64,000 nucleotides of DNA from positions 67,640,573 to 67,704,572 of the forward strand of contig JAYGXS010000004.1 of NCBI GenBank assembly GCA_036362985.1. The letters are read 5' to 3'. The translations under genes were made by a program, and so were the position numbers. This document shows positions 33,250 through 44,869 of this stretch, in pieces. The stretch is from Ligula intestinalis (taxonomy: Eukaryota > Platyhelminthes > Cestoda > Diphyllobothriidea > Diphyllobothriidae). Numbering within the stretch: the first letter of the stretch is position 1; each line of letters begins with the position of its first letter. The notes beneath the pieces are model-generated. The model worked only from the letters and a program-made list of their open reading frames with translations. It was not told where the DNA came from and did not search any database.

Positions 33250-35234
33250 AATAATACGGAAATAAGCTCATCGCGTGGAGCTGAATAAGTTTGCTGCAGT
33301 TATCGAGGCAGTCTACAGTCTCAATTCACTGAACCTGCTTATCTGGTCAACTCGCTGGAGCTCGGTCAATCACTCTGGAGGTGTTGAAGGGGACGGGGGC
33401 GTGCATTGTCTGTCTATCTGTCTGCAAAGAAACCGTCAGCAGGTTCTCATAAGCGAAAATGAATGCTGATTCTAACTGCACGCCTACCAACTTAAAATGT
33501 AACCAGCACAGATACGAATTCGGCAGCCTTAAAAACACGACAGTCTACTTCCTTTGAACAAGCCAATCTCGTTTTTCCGGAATGTATGGAGACAGGAAGG
33601 AAGATCGCGATTTTTCAAGAACGTCACTACTGTTTCTTTTCGCAAACAGAAAAAGAAGCTCACGAGTCTGCTGACGTCTCTACTTTCCCGAACTTGTTAA
33701 CAACAAAGTCATCAGCATTTTCAATTGCGTCAGGCAGAAGCCCAAGCGATAAATTACGTTCCAAGTTTAAGCACGGAAGAAGAATTACAGGAACGCAGAG
33801 AATTACGCTTAAGTGGAGGGGAAGGGAAATACATCGCGCACAGAAGTACAATGTCATAACAGGGAGCGCCGGGTCAGGCAGGAAAGACCACAGGTTGCAT
33901 CCTTGCGGAATCTAAACTCGTATGTCCTTTTTACTGCGCGGTACTGACATTCGAACCATCTGGGGGTCAGTTTGGCTGAAAACAAGTCAAATACCTAAAT
34001 ATTCTGTCGCTAGTGAGGTTATGCAGGCAGAAAACTCCGTTTGCGGTTAGTGTGCGTGAGTTTATCGGGAAAAGACAGAACTTCGGATCACGAACCAACA
34101 CGAGCTACTGTTTACACAAATCTGCAGCTAAACAAGGACGGACAATACATAGGCTATTTAGATTGGTCTCAGTTGCCAAATTCCAGTCTTTCTTATATCG
34201 GGTAGAACTGTTTGACAAAACCTATAGGGTACTTGATTATCTTCACATCAGGCTGACGTTCCCGATGAAATAGTACCTCCACTGTGGCAAGATGCAATCA
34301 ACTCTCGTCCAACCAAACATCGCTTCGGACAGATTCAATCTCACAAGGAAATCTAGTTAGCAGACACTGTCAATAACGATACTGTGTTCTGACAATGATA
34401 ACATGTATCTGCAACGACCGTGAAGCAGAAGGGTAATTTATGCATGCTTATTACTAGGCACCGAGTAGACACTCGCAGCCAATGGTGTTTGAGGGTATTT
34501 TTTCAGCGTGTTATTAATTAAGGAAATGCATGGAGAGCAAAAAATTACACTCGGCAGTAATACCACCGACTGCTTTGCTTTTAATGACATTTGGTTGGGT
34601 GGGCTCCTATAAGAGTTTCATGGTAGACTACAATAGCACAAAAATAAGCTCATCCGGCACAAGCAAGGTGATTAGAACCCACACTTCCTTCGCTCTGCCC
34701 TGGACCCTGAAGGATACGCTTTTTCAGGTGCATCATCCCCATCAGTACGCATTAAAAGGACACACAGAATAAGACACCAGTAACCCAATGACTTGAGTTT
34801 GGCCGCTTGCGGATCCCGCAAGTCAACAAACGGTCAAAAATGCATGCGCCAACACCCTAACCCGGGTCAAAAATTTCAGAATGTGAGCACCAGATTAGCG
34901 CACAAAGTGAAGAACATTTTTCAGCCGATGAGGCCGCAAGACTATGAGACGCCTTGAAGAACCACCGTCGACGACCTAAGGACGGATACCTGACCTCATC
35001 AGACACACGCACGCACAGAGAGAGGTAACAACCAGCCTGTGCGTGTATGCAGGTAATCTTGCGCCAAAACTGTTCTGTTCTGTGGCGTAATTTCACACCC
35101 TATCAACCGCTGTCACCCAATCAATAGACGGACCAGTGTGCAAACAGAGCCATCGAGACAAAAAGTCTGACGGGAAGGAGATTAGCTGAACAAGCCAGAC
35201 GCTAAAAACGTCAACAGCCTGGAAAGAGAAGTCA
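33250..35234. other. No identifiable feature
   Basis: Intronic sequence without recognisable coding regions or repeats. Confidence 0.5.
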
Positions 35235-35330
35235 GTAGCGATGAGCGTAAATCCTCCTCCAGCAAGAGTTCGAAAGCTCAGACTAATAAAACTATGATTC
35301 CGGTGATCGACACGGCTTCTTCTTCTAATT
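35235..35330 (+). repeat. Penelope-type terminus (AGCT type), second copy
   Basis: CGATGAG near 35238 stands where CTGATGAG would be. GAAAGCTC at 35272-35279 and then AATAAAACTATGATTCCGG align with the copy at 32186-32290. The first box is damaged, so ribozyme activity is unlikely for this copy. Confidence 0.45.
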
Positions 35331-35508
35331 TTAATCGCACTCCTCAGAAGCGTTGGTCGCCCACATCCTCCTCACACGACTGAATCTCCGGTTCAGGTAA
35401 AACCGCAGCAGAGAATATGAGAAGAACAGGTCATTGCACTCGTTGATGGATTGTGCATCTGAGGACCATGACTCGGACAGCCCGCGGCCCACAAACTGCT
35501 AATTAGAG

Positions 35509-35990
35509 TACACATGTGGTCGCATAGCAACTATACAGGGTGTCCACAAAGTCTGGGTACATAGTAATTTTCATATTTTATTTATTTATGTTATTTTTGT
35601 TGGGACGGCAGAGTCCCATGGTAAGTCAACAACGCTTAGGCTCTCAGCGCAAAGTCCCACGCCATGGCTTGACAACGCGTCAATAATTATAGATTTTTCC
35701 GTCCCATCTGATTGGACCGCTCTGCGCACTGAAAATGTACACCTAATCAATCCAATTATGCATTGCATTGCATTGCAAATAATGGAAATCATATTGAAAA
35801 TATAATTTCTTGGCATTATAATGAAATAAAATTGTTTTGTTCTAAAGTTATGTATTTATTCCTTATATACCCAGACTTCGTGGACATCCTGTATATACTG
35901 CATTCCTTGTGCCTTCCCACTACCCATATCTACGACTGTCTCTGATGATGCATGCGAATGAGAACCAGAAAAGGTAGACCGAACAACTGC
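35509..35990 (+). repeat. Dispersed repeat with MITE inserted (copy 1 of 2)
   Basis: ATGTGGTCGCATAGCAACTA at the left and ACTACCCATATCTACGACTG, then CTCTGATGATG, at the right match 36861-36990, where they are nearly continuous. The 356-bp element at 35536-35891 separates the halves here. The CTGATGATG...AGAAAAGG run resembles decayed hammerhead boxes. Confidence 0.65.
35536..35891. mobile_element. Mariner/Tc1-type MITE, 356 bp with TA target duplication
   Basis: The terminal inverted repeats are 35536-35561 and 35866-35891, matching at 23 of 26 positions and starting CAGGGTGTCCAC or CAGGATGTCCAC. TA flanks both ends (35534-35535, 35892-35893). The inside holds no transposase motif that I can recognise, so it is non-autonomous. 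Insertion at TA and this type of terminus fit the Tc1/mariner superfamily. The repeat at 36.9 kb shows the uninterrupted host sequence. Confidence 0.85.
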
Positions 35991-35999
35991 TTCGGTGGA

Positions 36000-36555
36000 A
36001 TCCTAGTTTGGGTCCCAGAATTTGGTAACATAATCTTATGTTTTTGCAACAAAATAACGCGCAATAAATAAACATGGAAATTCGCTTATGTATCTTACGT
36101 ACTTATAAGTTATCGGGTGCGACAAATTTGGACATTATTTACTAGGTTTGTTGATATGTCTGAACAAAAAATTGGTGGTTAAGAGGTCGTCTACTTCAAA
36201 TTGCCTGAGGTCGAACTTACTATTCTGGGTTTACATTAGTATGGTTCGCGACGCGAAGCACCGCGCACACCTTCAATTGACATGCGCAACAACTTTACGT
36301 TAGTTTATTTTATTTATTTTATCTTTAAGTAATTTATTTCCCAAAATTTGCATATGTGTACAGTTTACTTATCGCACGCTTTTCTCTACTACAGGAGATC
36401 CGCGTGCTGATCTGGGACCCAAACTAGGATTCTATCACTTCTTTCGACGATCGCATCTTTTCTTTTTAAAACAAGGCTGGTACTGCTACTTCTGCTATTT
36501 CTAGTACTACTAACTAGGAGTGTAGTTAAGTGTTAGTAATACGGGCACTATTTCT
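36000..36555. other. No identifiable feature
   Basis: AT-rich non-coding sequence between two dispersed repeats. Confidence 0.5.
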
Positions 36556-36559
36556 GACG

Positions 36560-36830
36560 TTTGTTTTTTTCAGAGGTGTCGCTGATTAAAGTAAACGCTG
36601 GGGCTCATATCATCTCGACCTGGGTCTACGCTATTCCGAATAAATACATGTTTCAGGGCCGGAGCACATCAGGGCTAGCCTGGGTTTTCCCCCTCTCACC
36701 TCTGTCCACCAAAAGCTTTGCCTCATTTAAATAAGGTTGGACTAGGACACTGCTGCTAGAGGTAATATGCCACTGCTAAGAGTGCTAAGTCTAGTAATCA
36801 TACTGACAAAGATCAGAGGATAGTATATTC
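36560..36830 (+). repeat. Dispersed repeat family, copy 3
   Basis: Contains GTAAACGCTGGGGCTCATA, CTATTCCGAATAAATACA, CTCTCACCTCTGTCCACC and CAAAGATCAGAGGATAGTA in the order seen at 28765-29115 and 29325-29550. Confidence 0.65.
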
Positions 36831-36860
36831 TATATATTCCTAGAATTTTATCAATAGAGA

Positions 36861-36990
36861 ACGCATGTGGTCGCATAGCGACTACGGCCTATAAATATGC
36901 TACATTAATTGTGTCTACCCACTACTCTTATCTGCAACTGTCTCTGATGATGTGTTCGACTGAGAACCAAAAAGGTTAGGCCAATAAATT
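36861..36990 (+). repeat. Dispersed repeat, uninterrupted copy (reference for the MITE)
   Basis: ATGTGGTCGCATAGCGACTA is followed by a few tens of bases and then CTACCCACTACTCTTATCTG and CTCTGATGATGTG. It lacks the 356-bp element found in the 35.5-kb copy. Confidence 0.65.
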
Positions 36991-36999
36991 TCTTGTGCT

Positions 37000-38299
37000 G
37001 GCGATTGCATGATCTTCTCTCTGAACCTTTAAAATGTTTACCTAAACTATATAGAACTATGCTCTCTTCCTTTAACAGTTTATATCGCCCTGTGAGACCA
37101 GCGCCCGACAAAAACCAGTACGCAAGTTGCTAACTTTTGACACTCAAGGCCGTGGCAATTGATTATTTCTGATGATGACACTCACAACGGCAGCGCAGAA
37201 ATACATGCGCTCAGTTTTAATCCGTCGCAGTCCTGGCAGACTGCGACGGATCACACGGCAGCAGGCCTAAGTCTCGTAGTAAACCTTGTGACCTGACTTG
37301 CATTCTCTCTGTGCTCCTGTTAATGTGTCGATCAGGTTAAGCTGTAGATGGTTAGGAAACGCGATTCCAGCCCTTTTTTTCAGCAACGCTGACTTGTTCT
37401 CCGGACTCTGTGCACGTCCATGAATAGACAGCTGGTAAACAAAAAGATGCAGATTGCGGTGCCAAAAATGGCAAGACCTCTACTCTGTCTTTACCAGCGT
37501 GTAGGTTTTTGGTGACGGGGGGGACACACAGCATACGTGGGGTGCAGTTGAGAAAACAGAGAGAAGCAAATTTATAGCGGCGCCGTGAGAGAGGTGAGAG
37601 CGCGCGTGGAGAGGGGAGAGCAGACGCGTATTGAGGGTGGGGGGGGGGGGTCTCAGAAGTTCGCTTACGCAAAAAGAGAAGGACCATCCCCCGGGAAGTC
37701 GCGTTTGCGGAAACTAAACGGATAACTGAAGCCCCGGTTAAACGGCAGACAGGCAGGCAAGTTGCAAGAAAAGAACGGACCCAGCCGGCATTTTTAAAAG
37801 AGCCCTATACACTCTCAAACCGTTAATGAGGAGATCACGATTAGTTAAATAAAGAAAGTAAGACGAAGCCAAGCACACCATGCTAGTAGCAGGTTTAGGA
37901 AGCAAAGGCCATTAGAGTATGCAAGTTAACATCCATGAGGTTGGGTAAAACTGGGTTAGGTTTGTTAAGACTGGTAGATGAACAGCAATATCAACAAAAA
38001 GGGCAAAACCAAGCGACCTGGGGTATACTGTGAAGAAAGTGGCATCAGAAGTCAGCTTATTTGTAGTTGACGCTACAATTGCAATGATTACATTGCTACC
38101 TGTCCCCTTCAAGGATCAATGGAATGTTTCAGGCCGATAGGACGATCAACCTTAAGAAGGCTACCAACAGGCAAAAAACCGGGGGGGGGGAGATATTGAC
38201 CCCGTGGTGACTTCCTATTAGTAAAGCTATAATAGTGCATAGTAAGTAGAATGCTTAGAAAACGATATCCAGGCGCGCGCCATACAACTGGAGGCTTAC
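37000..38299. other. No identifiable feature
   Basis: Intronic sequence with two G homopolymer runs (near 37640 and 38180). No gene or known element. Confidence 0.5.
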
Positions 38300-38581
38300 G
38301 TGGAGGGCGGTGGGACTCTAGGCTTCCCGAAGAAGTCATCCGTCACAGTCTTGGCTAGCCTAAAGACACTGGACAGCTTGTCGGCCACATCATCGGTTAT
38401 CTTGCGCTCTTTGCCCACATTCCACGAATCAAAGTCCCCTAGACGTTGGTGCTGGCAGGGTGGATTATTGAAAGACGAGGAGCTGGTACTCTGAGCACCC
38501 CAGGGCATCTCAGACTGCATGAAATCTGAATGTCCGCTGGATATGGGTTGGGGAAATTGGTAAGAATCCCCAAAGTCATCA
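38300..38581 (-). CDS. CLINT1: CLINT1 exon 4 (post-ENTH linker)
   Basis: The exon lies between acceptor AACTACAG and donor AC|GTAAGC, with one leading base and two trailing bases of split codons that agree with both neighbours. It encodes DDFGDSYQFPQPISSG, a Ser/Gln-rich piece, GDFDSWNVGKERKITDD, and VADKLSSVFRLAKTVTDDFF. GDFDSW fits an adaptor-ear-type D/E-F-x-x-W motif. The last part resembles the amphipathic segment that follows the ENTH domain in epsinR (DKLGELSDKIG-like), supporting orthology. It is well conserved in layout though not in sequence. Confidence 0.85.
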
Positions 38582-39739
38582 CTGTAGTTTAGTGTGCGCG
38601 CGACAGAAATGTGATTCAGAAAAAACCAAGGGAGGGGCGTGGGGAATTGTTAAGGACCAGTTGTTGATGCGTGGCCATTTTAATGTAGGTTTGCGTGCAT
38701 AAGCCAGTCCAGAAATAGCGATCAAACAGAGAAGCAGCATTTGCACATACCAGGTAGACACGGGAAGGTAAAGAAACAGGGGGGGGGGAATAAAGAAAAG
38801 AGGAGACTTTAGCAAGGTTAAGATGAAGTCGTAGGCAGAAAAGGTATCATCCACAATTAAGGACTAAAATCCTCGAGGAGACCCTGCTTTGAAATACATG
38901 TGTGACATTACGTGAAAAGCCTTTATTTCGCAAACTCTGTCGATCTAAAAAACAGCAGGGCTGGAGGATGTAGTTTCTGGTAGTTGGAAGTCTGCTTTAG
39001 TACGACAGCTACAGCACAAATGAGCATATATCGCCTGTAACTGAAAATTGCTGATTTTTTGCTTTAGTTTAACCGGCTACAGGGCTAATGGCACCCGGAA
39101 CGGCACCCGGTTTATAGATGGAACACGAGTATGCTGGCTGACAATGTTTAGCATGTCCTGATAGGGCTTTACTTTGTGACCCAATCGTCAGATCACCACC
39201 CGGCCGACAGTCTGACCTCTGCGAACAAAGAAAACTACTCACAGAAACGGCACCGTAATGTGAATTAATTTTGGGGCAAAGCAGACTCGCACGGCATCTA
39301 TCGCACTCTCTCCTATCCCATGCAAGACAATGTTATAACGACTGAAAGTGGACCACCCGCCCGAAGGTACACATGCTGCATTTTTTGCGAGCGTTTATTT
39401 CTCAGACGTGAGAATTCGTTTACTTTGCAACGAGTTCTAACTGTGGGTTGTTGCAGTATAAGTCAAATAACAGGAACCCCTGGCAAGCCACAACTAAATT
39501 AACAAAAGTATTTTGTTAGTTAAAAACTGACGAGGTCTAAATTTAGTAGAGTTTACGCTTTTCTTATTAATGAGTAGCGATAAAAGTAACTCAATCTTGT
39601 CAGAATGGTTGGAAATCAAAGAGACTCGGGCATTGCAGCGGTAAGGCAATCGATCATTGAAAGAATGATCGTACTTGTCTAACTCGACGTCGTCAAGAGC
39701 ATATCACGCCCTTGATTTACATTAGAACCCATAAAGTCT
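38582..39739. other. No identifiable feature
   Basis: CLINT1 intron sequence with no recognisable repeat or gene. Confidence 0.5.
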
Positions 39740-40135
39740 TTACCTTGTCCGGCGGGTTCAAACCCCGCCGAACGCCTCCATTTTTTCACAATTGGGTCAA
39801 ATCTGCCAAATCTGCAAATCTGCCAAACCTCCTAATAATTAAGTCAACCTAGTAGTCATTCTGGTGGATTCTAGACGATTGCTTAAGAAATCCTGCTTGG
39901 GCAGTCAGCTTGCTGTTCCGTGTTGGTGGATTCCATACGAGCGCTAGAATTGGACGGGTAATATCGTCCCAAGTGTGATTAAATTCATGGCGTGAGGCGG
40001 GGGGTTTGTAGCTCAGTGGTTACAGCGTTGGCTTCCGGTAAAGGCCTTCTCTACTACGCAGGTTCAAATCCCGCCGAACGCCTCGAATTTTTTACAATTG
40101 GGTCAACTCAAATCAAACAAATCTGCCAAACCTAA
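39740..40135 (+). repeat. tRNA-derived SINE, two consecutive copies with shared head
   Basis: A partial copy (39748-39840) has a B-box GGTTCAAACCCCGCC and the tail TTTTTTCACAATTGGGTCAA. It is followed by a ~150-base head (39841-40000) and a better tRNA-like part: TAGCTCAGTGGTTACAGCG, a B box GGTTCAAATCC near 40060, and terminal GAGGCG/CGCCTC able to pair. The tail ACAATTGGGTCAA follows at 40094. The head recurs at 62480-62610 on the minus strand ahead of another tRNA-like part, so head plus tRNA part form one unit. The intron A/B boxes suggest RNA polymerase III origin. Confidence 0.75.
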
Positions 40136-40139
40136 TACT

Positions 40140-41068
40140 AGGGAATATTTTTGTCAAATCGAAATTCCCAAAAAAAATATTAAGTGCAGACAGATGTTTA
40201 TGGAAACGGTGACCAGATATCTCCTACACCAAGTGGGAACTCATGGGGTTTGGATAGATGTGACTCACTTGACAATTGCCGGTAGAGTCAGTGCGACCGC
40301 ATTATTAATCATTAGTCGAGCAGCGGCTGCTGCCTCACAGAATGCAACAATAACAACAACAATGACGGCGAATGTATACCCTTTAAGTAGCTAGTACAAG
40401 AGTCCACAGCTAGCCTTAAACTTGGTCTGCTCGATGTGAAACGGTTTGTTATGCCACCATTTTGATGATCACGCCCGCAGACCTATAGACACACACACGC
40501 ACACACATCAGATGTTATCCGAACGATACCCTCAATGACAGTTTATCAATACTGATTTCGCTTGCTTGATTTCTAGGGGCGCAAACTATCGTAGGCTACG
40601 TGCCATTTATCCATACAAAAAATGACAGGTAGGCTTACAGGAAACGTTCCAATGTGAGAAACGCATGTACGCGTGTACTGTGTCAACAGCGTGTAAAATG
40701 AAAATGTTGACTCAATTGTGATTATTAAAACTTAAGAACGGCTCCCGTCGCTGAAGTTTCTTTTTTAAGTTTCAATACGTTCGATGAAAGAATTACCAGA
40801 CTCAACGCCACAATACGTAGGATTAGGCTTTGGACCCCCGGCAGAACAGTTTCAAGTTCAGGATTTGGAGAAATTGATTGAATAAAAACGAGGTGCAACG
40901 CATATTCTTAATGACAGTGCATATATAAAAACGAATGATGAATCGAGCCAAAAAGTTAAATCATGTTATTGGGCGAAAGAAACCGCGGTGGACGACTTTA
41001 CAGAATGATGTTCTGGAGGTTTTAAATCAAAATACACAGATAAAAGTTCAGTTGAAGCAATTGTGAAA
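40140..41068. other. No identifiable feature
   Basis: CLINT1 intron sequence without recognisable genes or repeats. Confidence 0.5.
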
Positions 41069-41118
41069 AATTCGCGGCCTCACAATTTGGTCAACTGTAT
41101 TAAACAAGTCTGCCAAAC
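41069..41118 (+). repeat. SINE tail fragment
   Basis: TCACAATTTGGTCAACTGTA and CAAGTCTGCCAAACC match the tail of the SINE at 40.1 kb. The tRNA-like part is missing. Confidence 0.55.
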
Positions 41119-41418
41119 CCCTGCCGCCTTAATGGATGCAGGTAGTGATGTGGTCAGATAACGCAGAAAGGCAAGAAACCACGTTTAAGGCGTCCTCAAA
41201 AGAAAACAAGAACGGGTCCAAACACAAACTTCTACGGTTTGAACGCAAGCTAAGATTGGGTGACTCAACGGGTATCAAGTACCTCTGCGTGATTCTCGGG
41301 GCAGATTTAGGAAATGCAAAAACGTCTGAAAATGAGGTCAACGGATGAGGGTCACCAATTTTTGGGTAATACAACTTAATACGAAAAAATGTAAGCGTAA
41401 ATCGATTAAAAAACATAC

Positions 41419-41572
41419 TCTTCACAATTGCTAGTCCTCCGAAAATTATAGTTCGGGCTTGTGTTACAGAAGCCGCCGTAGTGCTTGGCGTCAGCTCGTG
41501 CTTTCTCGCGTTCAGCTTGCAGAAACTCCGAGTCCTGGATGAGTTCAATAACCTCTGCAGCCTTGGCCCGCA
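41419..41572 (-). CDS. CLINT1: CLINT1 exon 3 (end of ENTH domain)
   Basis: After acceptor TATGATTTCAG the exon completes a Val codon and reads RAKAAEVIELIQDSEFLQAE, then REKARADAKHYGGF. This corresponds to the last helix of the ENTH domain. I chose the donor GA|GTATGT at 41418 because its phase (two trailing bases) fits exon 4. A donor T|GTAACA at 41467 directly after GGF would leave one base and clash with exon 4 unless a small exon lies between. The residues between 41468 and 41419 are therefore less certain than the rest. Confidence 0.82.
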
Positions 41573-42299
41573 CTGAAATCATAAAAAATTAAATTTTGAT
41601 ACGAACACATATGAGATTGTGAGAACTCTGCAACAATAGAATGACGGAAAAACCGGTGTTTGAGTCTAGACACAGTACTGCGTAATAGCATGGGGCCGAT
41701 ATGAAACGCCAACCGGGAAAAAGGGAGGTCCTGGAAGTACTGACGTTGAAACATAATAGAGGTACACATTGGATTCTAGTTAGGCCGTCATATCGGGCGA
41801 CCTGGGTCACGCACAGAATTATAACTGGTTGAACAGCGGGCAAATTCGAAGCCTGTCCGTTGACCAAAACGACCTGGGTCAGCGAAAGGTCCAACGCCAT
41901 AACTTGGTCTACTGCAGCAAATGCAGGTGCCAAGGATATGCCAACAATGAAGAAAGGAAGAACTTATTGGTGACCACCAAAGCAGTCTACGGTAGTAGAC
42001 TGCCGGGGACTTTTTCAATGTTCGGTGAAGACTATGCAATTGCATCGTCAGAGGTTCCAGATCTTGAAAACCTCGGCCGAGTGCTTTGAGGATGGCCTCG
42101 ATCACCTGCAATCTGCAAAGAAGCTAGCAGCCTACAGTAGGTTACCCGACTCATGAAATCCAAGGATTTTTAAAAGGAACTCCATGTTAATTAAACGCAA
42201 CCCAAGCCGCCGCCTCCAAACTCTTACAGTAATCAAGTACTAGTCGTTCTTCACAATAGGGCATATTGTGATTTATGAAGCAACATAAAGTTTTATAGA

Positions 42300-42895
42300 A
42301 ATACCAGTCGAGCCAGGTTTTGAGTTGACCCCCATTTTCAACGTTTCTAATTAGGTAACGATTTTAAATCGAAGGCAGTAACACTGAGCTCCTGAGGTAA
42401 ACAAAAAAGAACGTGTCCAAACCACCGCAGGTGTCTTTCTTGAATGGCCTGGGATATCCCTGTGATTTTGTCGCAGCGAGTGCGGACCGTCTCATTTGAG
42501 AAGAGGCCGTTGTACTTCACTCTAGGGATGCCTCTCAAGCAGCGGTGGTCATCGACTTTCAGTTTCCGTTCATCTTTCACACGCATAGGCCAACATTCGC
42601 ATCTGTATAGAAGAACGGACCGCACAGATGCACGGTAAACGCGTCGGGACAATAGGCACCTTCGAAAGCTGAAGAAAAGTCGTCGAGTTGCAAGAGTTCG
42701 GAAGACAATGTCATTCTTACTCTGTCCATTCGACAGTAACCTCGCTCCGAGGTATTTGAAACAGTCTACTTCTTTGAGCTGACAGCCACTAACCTCGAGA
42801 GGTGCCTTCTCTTGGGCAAGGATGCAGCATGAAAACACTTTTGTCTTCCTAACGTTTATGAACAAACCGACCGATTTCGCGACCTCTTTCTCCCG
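42300..42895 (-). mobile_element. RTE-like retrotransposon, C-terminal fragment
   Basis: The open frame 42865-42347 contains AQEKAPLEVSG, CFKYLGARLLSNGQSK, VRSVLLYRCECW and ERHLRWFGHVLF. These match the C-terminal region of the element at 53.5-54.2 kb. The reverse transcriptase and everything upstream are missing. It lies in the intron between CLINT1 exons 2 and 3, in the same direction as the gene. Confidence 0.85.
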
Positions 42896-42899
42896 TATC

Positions 42900-44285
42900 C
42901 TCCATCATGTTTATAGACAGGTACCAAAAGGATTGGCTAGGAATCGAGAATGACAACAGACAATTATTATTTAACATCTGACGCATACTAGCATCTGCAA
43001 ATGCCAGGGTTGTGGCCAATCCCGACACGCGGATGACAGCAAGCTTAATACAGCAACAAGATTGAACATGGAACGGCGTACGGACCAGCTTGTTTTGGGA
43101 GTGGGTTTCAAAATAACCATCGAAAAGGAGGCAACTTTATTAAACAACCGGCATAAAATGATGGCTTCAATGAGCCCAGTGGAAACTATCTCAAATCAGT
43201 TGAAAAATTTGTGTACCCGAGAAGCAACATTCCTACAGACATCAAAATTGACAAGGAAATCTGTAGTCGGATTTTCAAAACTAGTCTACATACGCGACGG
43301 CGTTCTCAATGACAATAAAGGGATGTGTTGACAACGCGCAGCTGAATACACGCACTTCGGTTAGAAATATTTAATAAACCTGCTATGTGCACCCTCTCCG
43401 ATGTGCGTCTGCGCACATATTTATTTCAGGCTCTAGGTTGTAGATTCTGGGTTCTGATTGGCTGAAGTGAGGCAGAGTTAGACCGAAACATTCATGCACC
43501 CGCATGCCTTTATTTATGCCGTCAACTCCCTTACTTTACAGTTGGGCTACGTTGTGCCTGACAGTTAGCCATTTGCGAAGAAGCTATCAACCAAACTTCC
43601 GCGAATGAAAGTCAACGGAAATCTCAATCGATTGCCTGTTTTTTCAACTTAAAAGCAATGCAACTATCCAATAGAAAAGCACAACATGGGGGGGGCGCGG
43701 GGTGCTGTACAGTTTTGAAACGGGCCGATTCCTCTGCCCGGGATTGCGTGGGCATCATCTTGCAGTAAACTGCAAACACATATTGCCCCTGGTATACGGC
43801 AAATTGCAACAGGAGCAACACAGTTTTACCTTTGGGTATGCAAGTGTCATCGGCAGAACCAATGAGAAGATGGCCAGACCGGCGGTTGCTTTCACAGCAG
43901 GGGGAAAGGGTCAACCGAAGGTCACGCCATCCACCCGCCCTCAGGGCGGCCAAGGTCTGCTACACCAAACCTCCCCATGGTGGATCCATCTCTTCTCCTC
44001 TCCACATGTTTTTTTATGAAAGAGCAGCCCCTCTTGACAATGCTGCTCCGACTCCTCCTCCTCCTCCTCGCCGCCGGGATTGAGGCCCACCCGGCGGGGT
44101 TCCGGATCCAAAAAGGGCTACTTGCCTGCCTGCCTGCCATCTACTAGCTGAGGGATCCAAACAATTGTTATATGCGGCAACAGCTGATCAGCCCAGCCGG
44201 TTAATGAGGAGAGGGCGCGCGGACGCACTGATCTTGCGGCAACCACTAAGGCCGCACTGGGGACATAAATCACGTGAATGCGCCA
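42900..44285. other. No identifiable gene
   Basis: Non-coding, with CTCCTC repeats near 44055 and GC-rich sequence. Frames on both strands near 43.7-44.1 kb overlap and none is convincing. Confidence 0.5.
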
Positions 44286-44599
44286 AAGGTCGACCAGTCA
44301 CAGCCCATTCTCATTTAGTATGCGGGTCAAATTTTGTGCGTCTGTAGTGGTCGCTGCCGGCTCAACGACTGGCTTTCCTGTCGTGACCTCAATCCGCCTA
44401 GACCTCAAGGTCGTGGTGGACGCTAGCCTTACTGGCGCGCAAGACACGGACCGCCCACGTCGATGTCTACCCACACGCGGTCCAACTAACCTTCAAGGCC
44501 AACCCAGCCAATGAACGCTCTCCCTGTCTACTGGCTTGACTGTTGTCAAACCAGCACTTGGGCACGACTGGCTTTCCTGGCCGGTTGTATGCTCTCTAA

Positions 44600-44760
44600 A
44601 TCACATCTCTTTCCATCTATTCTTCGTTTCCCTGTGTACACAATAAACTGTTCCTACTACTGGCCTCCACTAACTTCTTCTCTACTAAGTAAAAATGGTC
44701 TGGAGATTGCAGTTGCTAGGGTTTACTTAACACCCTGTGATACGTCTATACTACGAGACA
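44600..44760 (+). repeat. LTR-like end related to the duplicated unit at 19 and 24 kb
   Basis: ACAATAAACTGTTCC, then a GGCCTCCACTAACTTC block, then GATTGCAGTTGCTAGGGTTTA and CACCCTGTGATA match 19085-19225 and 24125-24280. An AATAAA signal near the start suggests a polyadenylation region of an LTR. Boundaries are not clear. Confidence 0.5.
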
Positions 44761-44805
44761 GGCCGTGATGCAGATCAAATCCAGCCTAAAAGGAGCAGAC
44801 ACTTG

Positions 44806-44860
44806 ACCCCTGACGATGGAAACGAGGAAATTTCTGAAATATTCGGTCAAGTATAATGGA
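44806..44860 (+). repeat. Decayed Penelope-type terminus
   Basis: CTGACGATGGAAACGAG (from 44810) and TTCTGAAATATTCGGTCAAG align with the hammerhead-like core at 11071-11110. The second box is degraded (GAAAT rather than GAAAC) and the GTC is displaced, so no activity is expected. Confidence 0.5.
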
Positions 44861-44869
44861 TTTCGTGAA

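Noticed and set aside
37352..37687. 111-codon minus-strand frame
   Set aside because: Frame without motifs, containing a translated G/C homopolymer run; no splice or family support.
39995..40085. Possible tRNA gene
   Set aside because: A- and B-box-like sequences are present, but the anticodon arm is not normal and the same unit is repeated with a SINE tail, so I call it tRNA-derived.
41589..42111. Two overlapping minus-strand frames upstream of CLINT1 exon 3
   Set aside because: They lie in the intron, overlap each other in different frames and show no conserved motif.
42444..42638. Plus-strand frame at 42.4-42.6 kb
   Set aside because: Antisense of the RTE C-terminal fragment on the minus strand.
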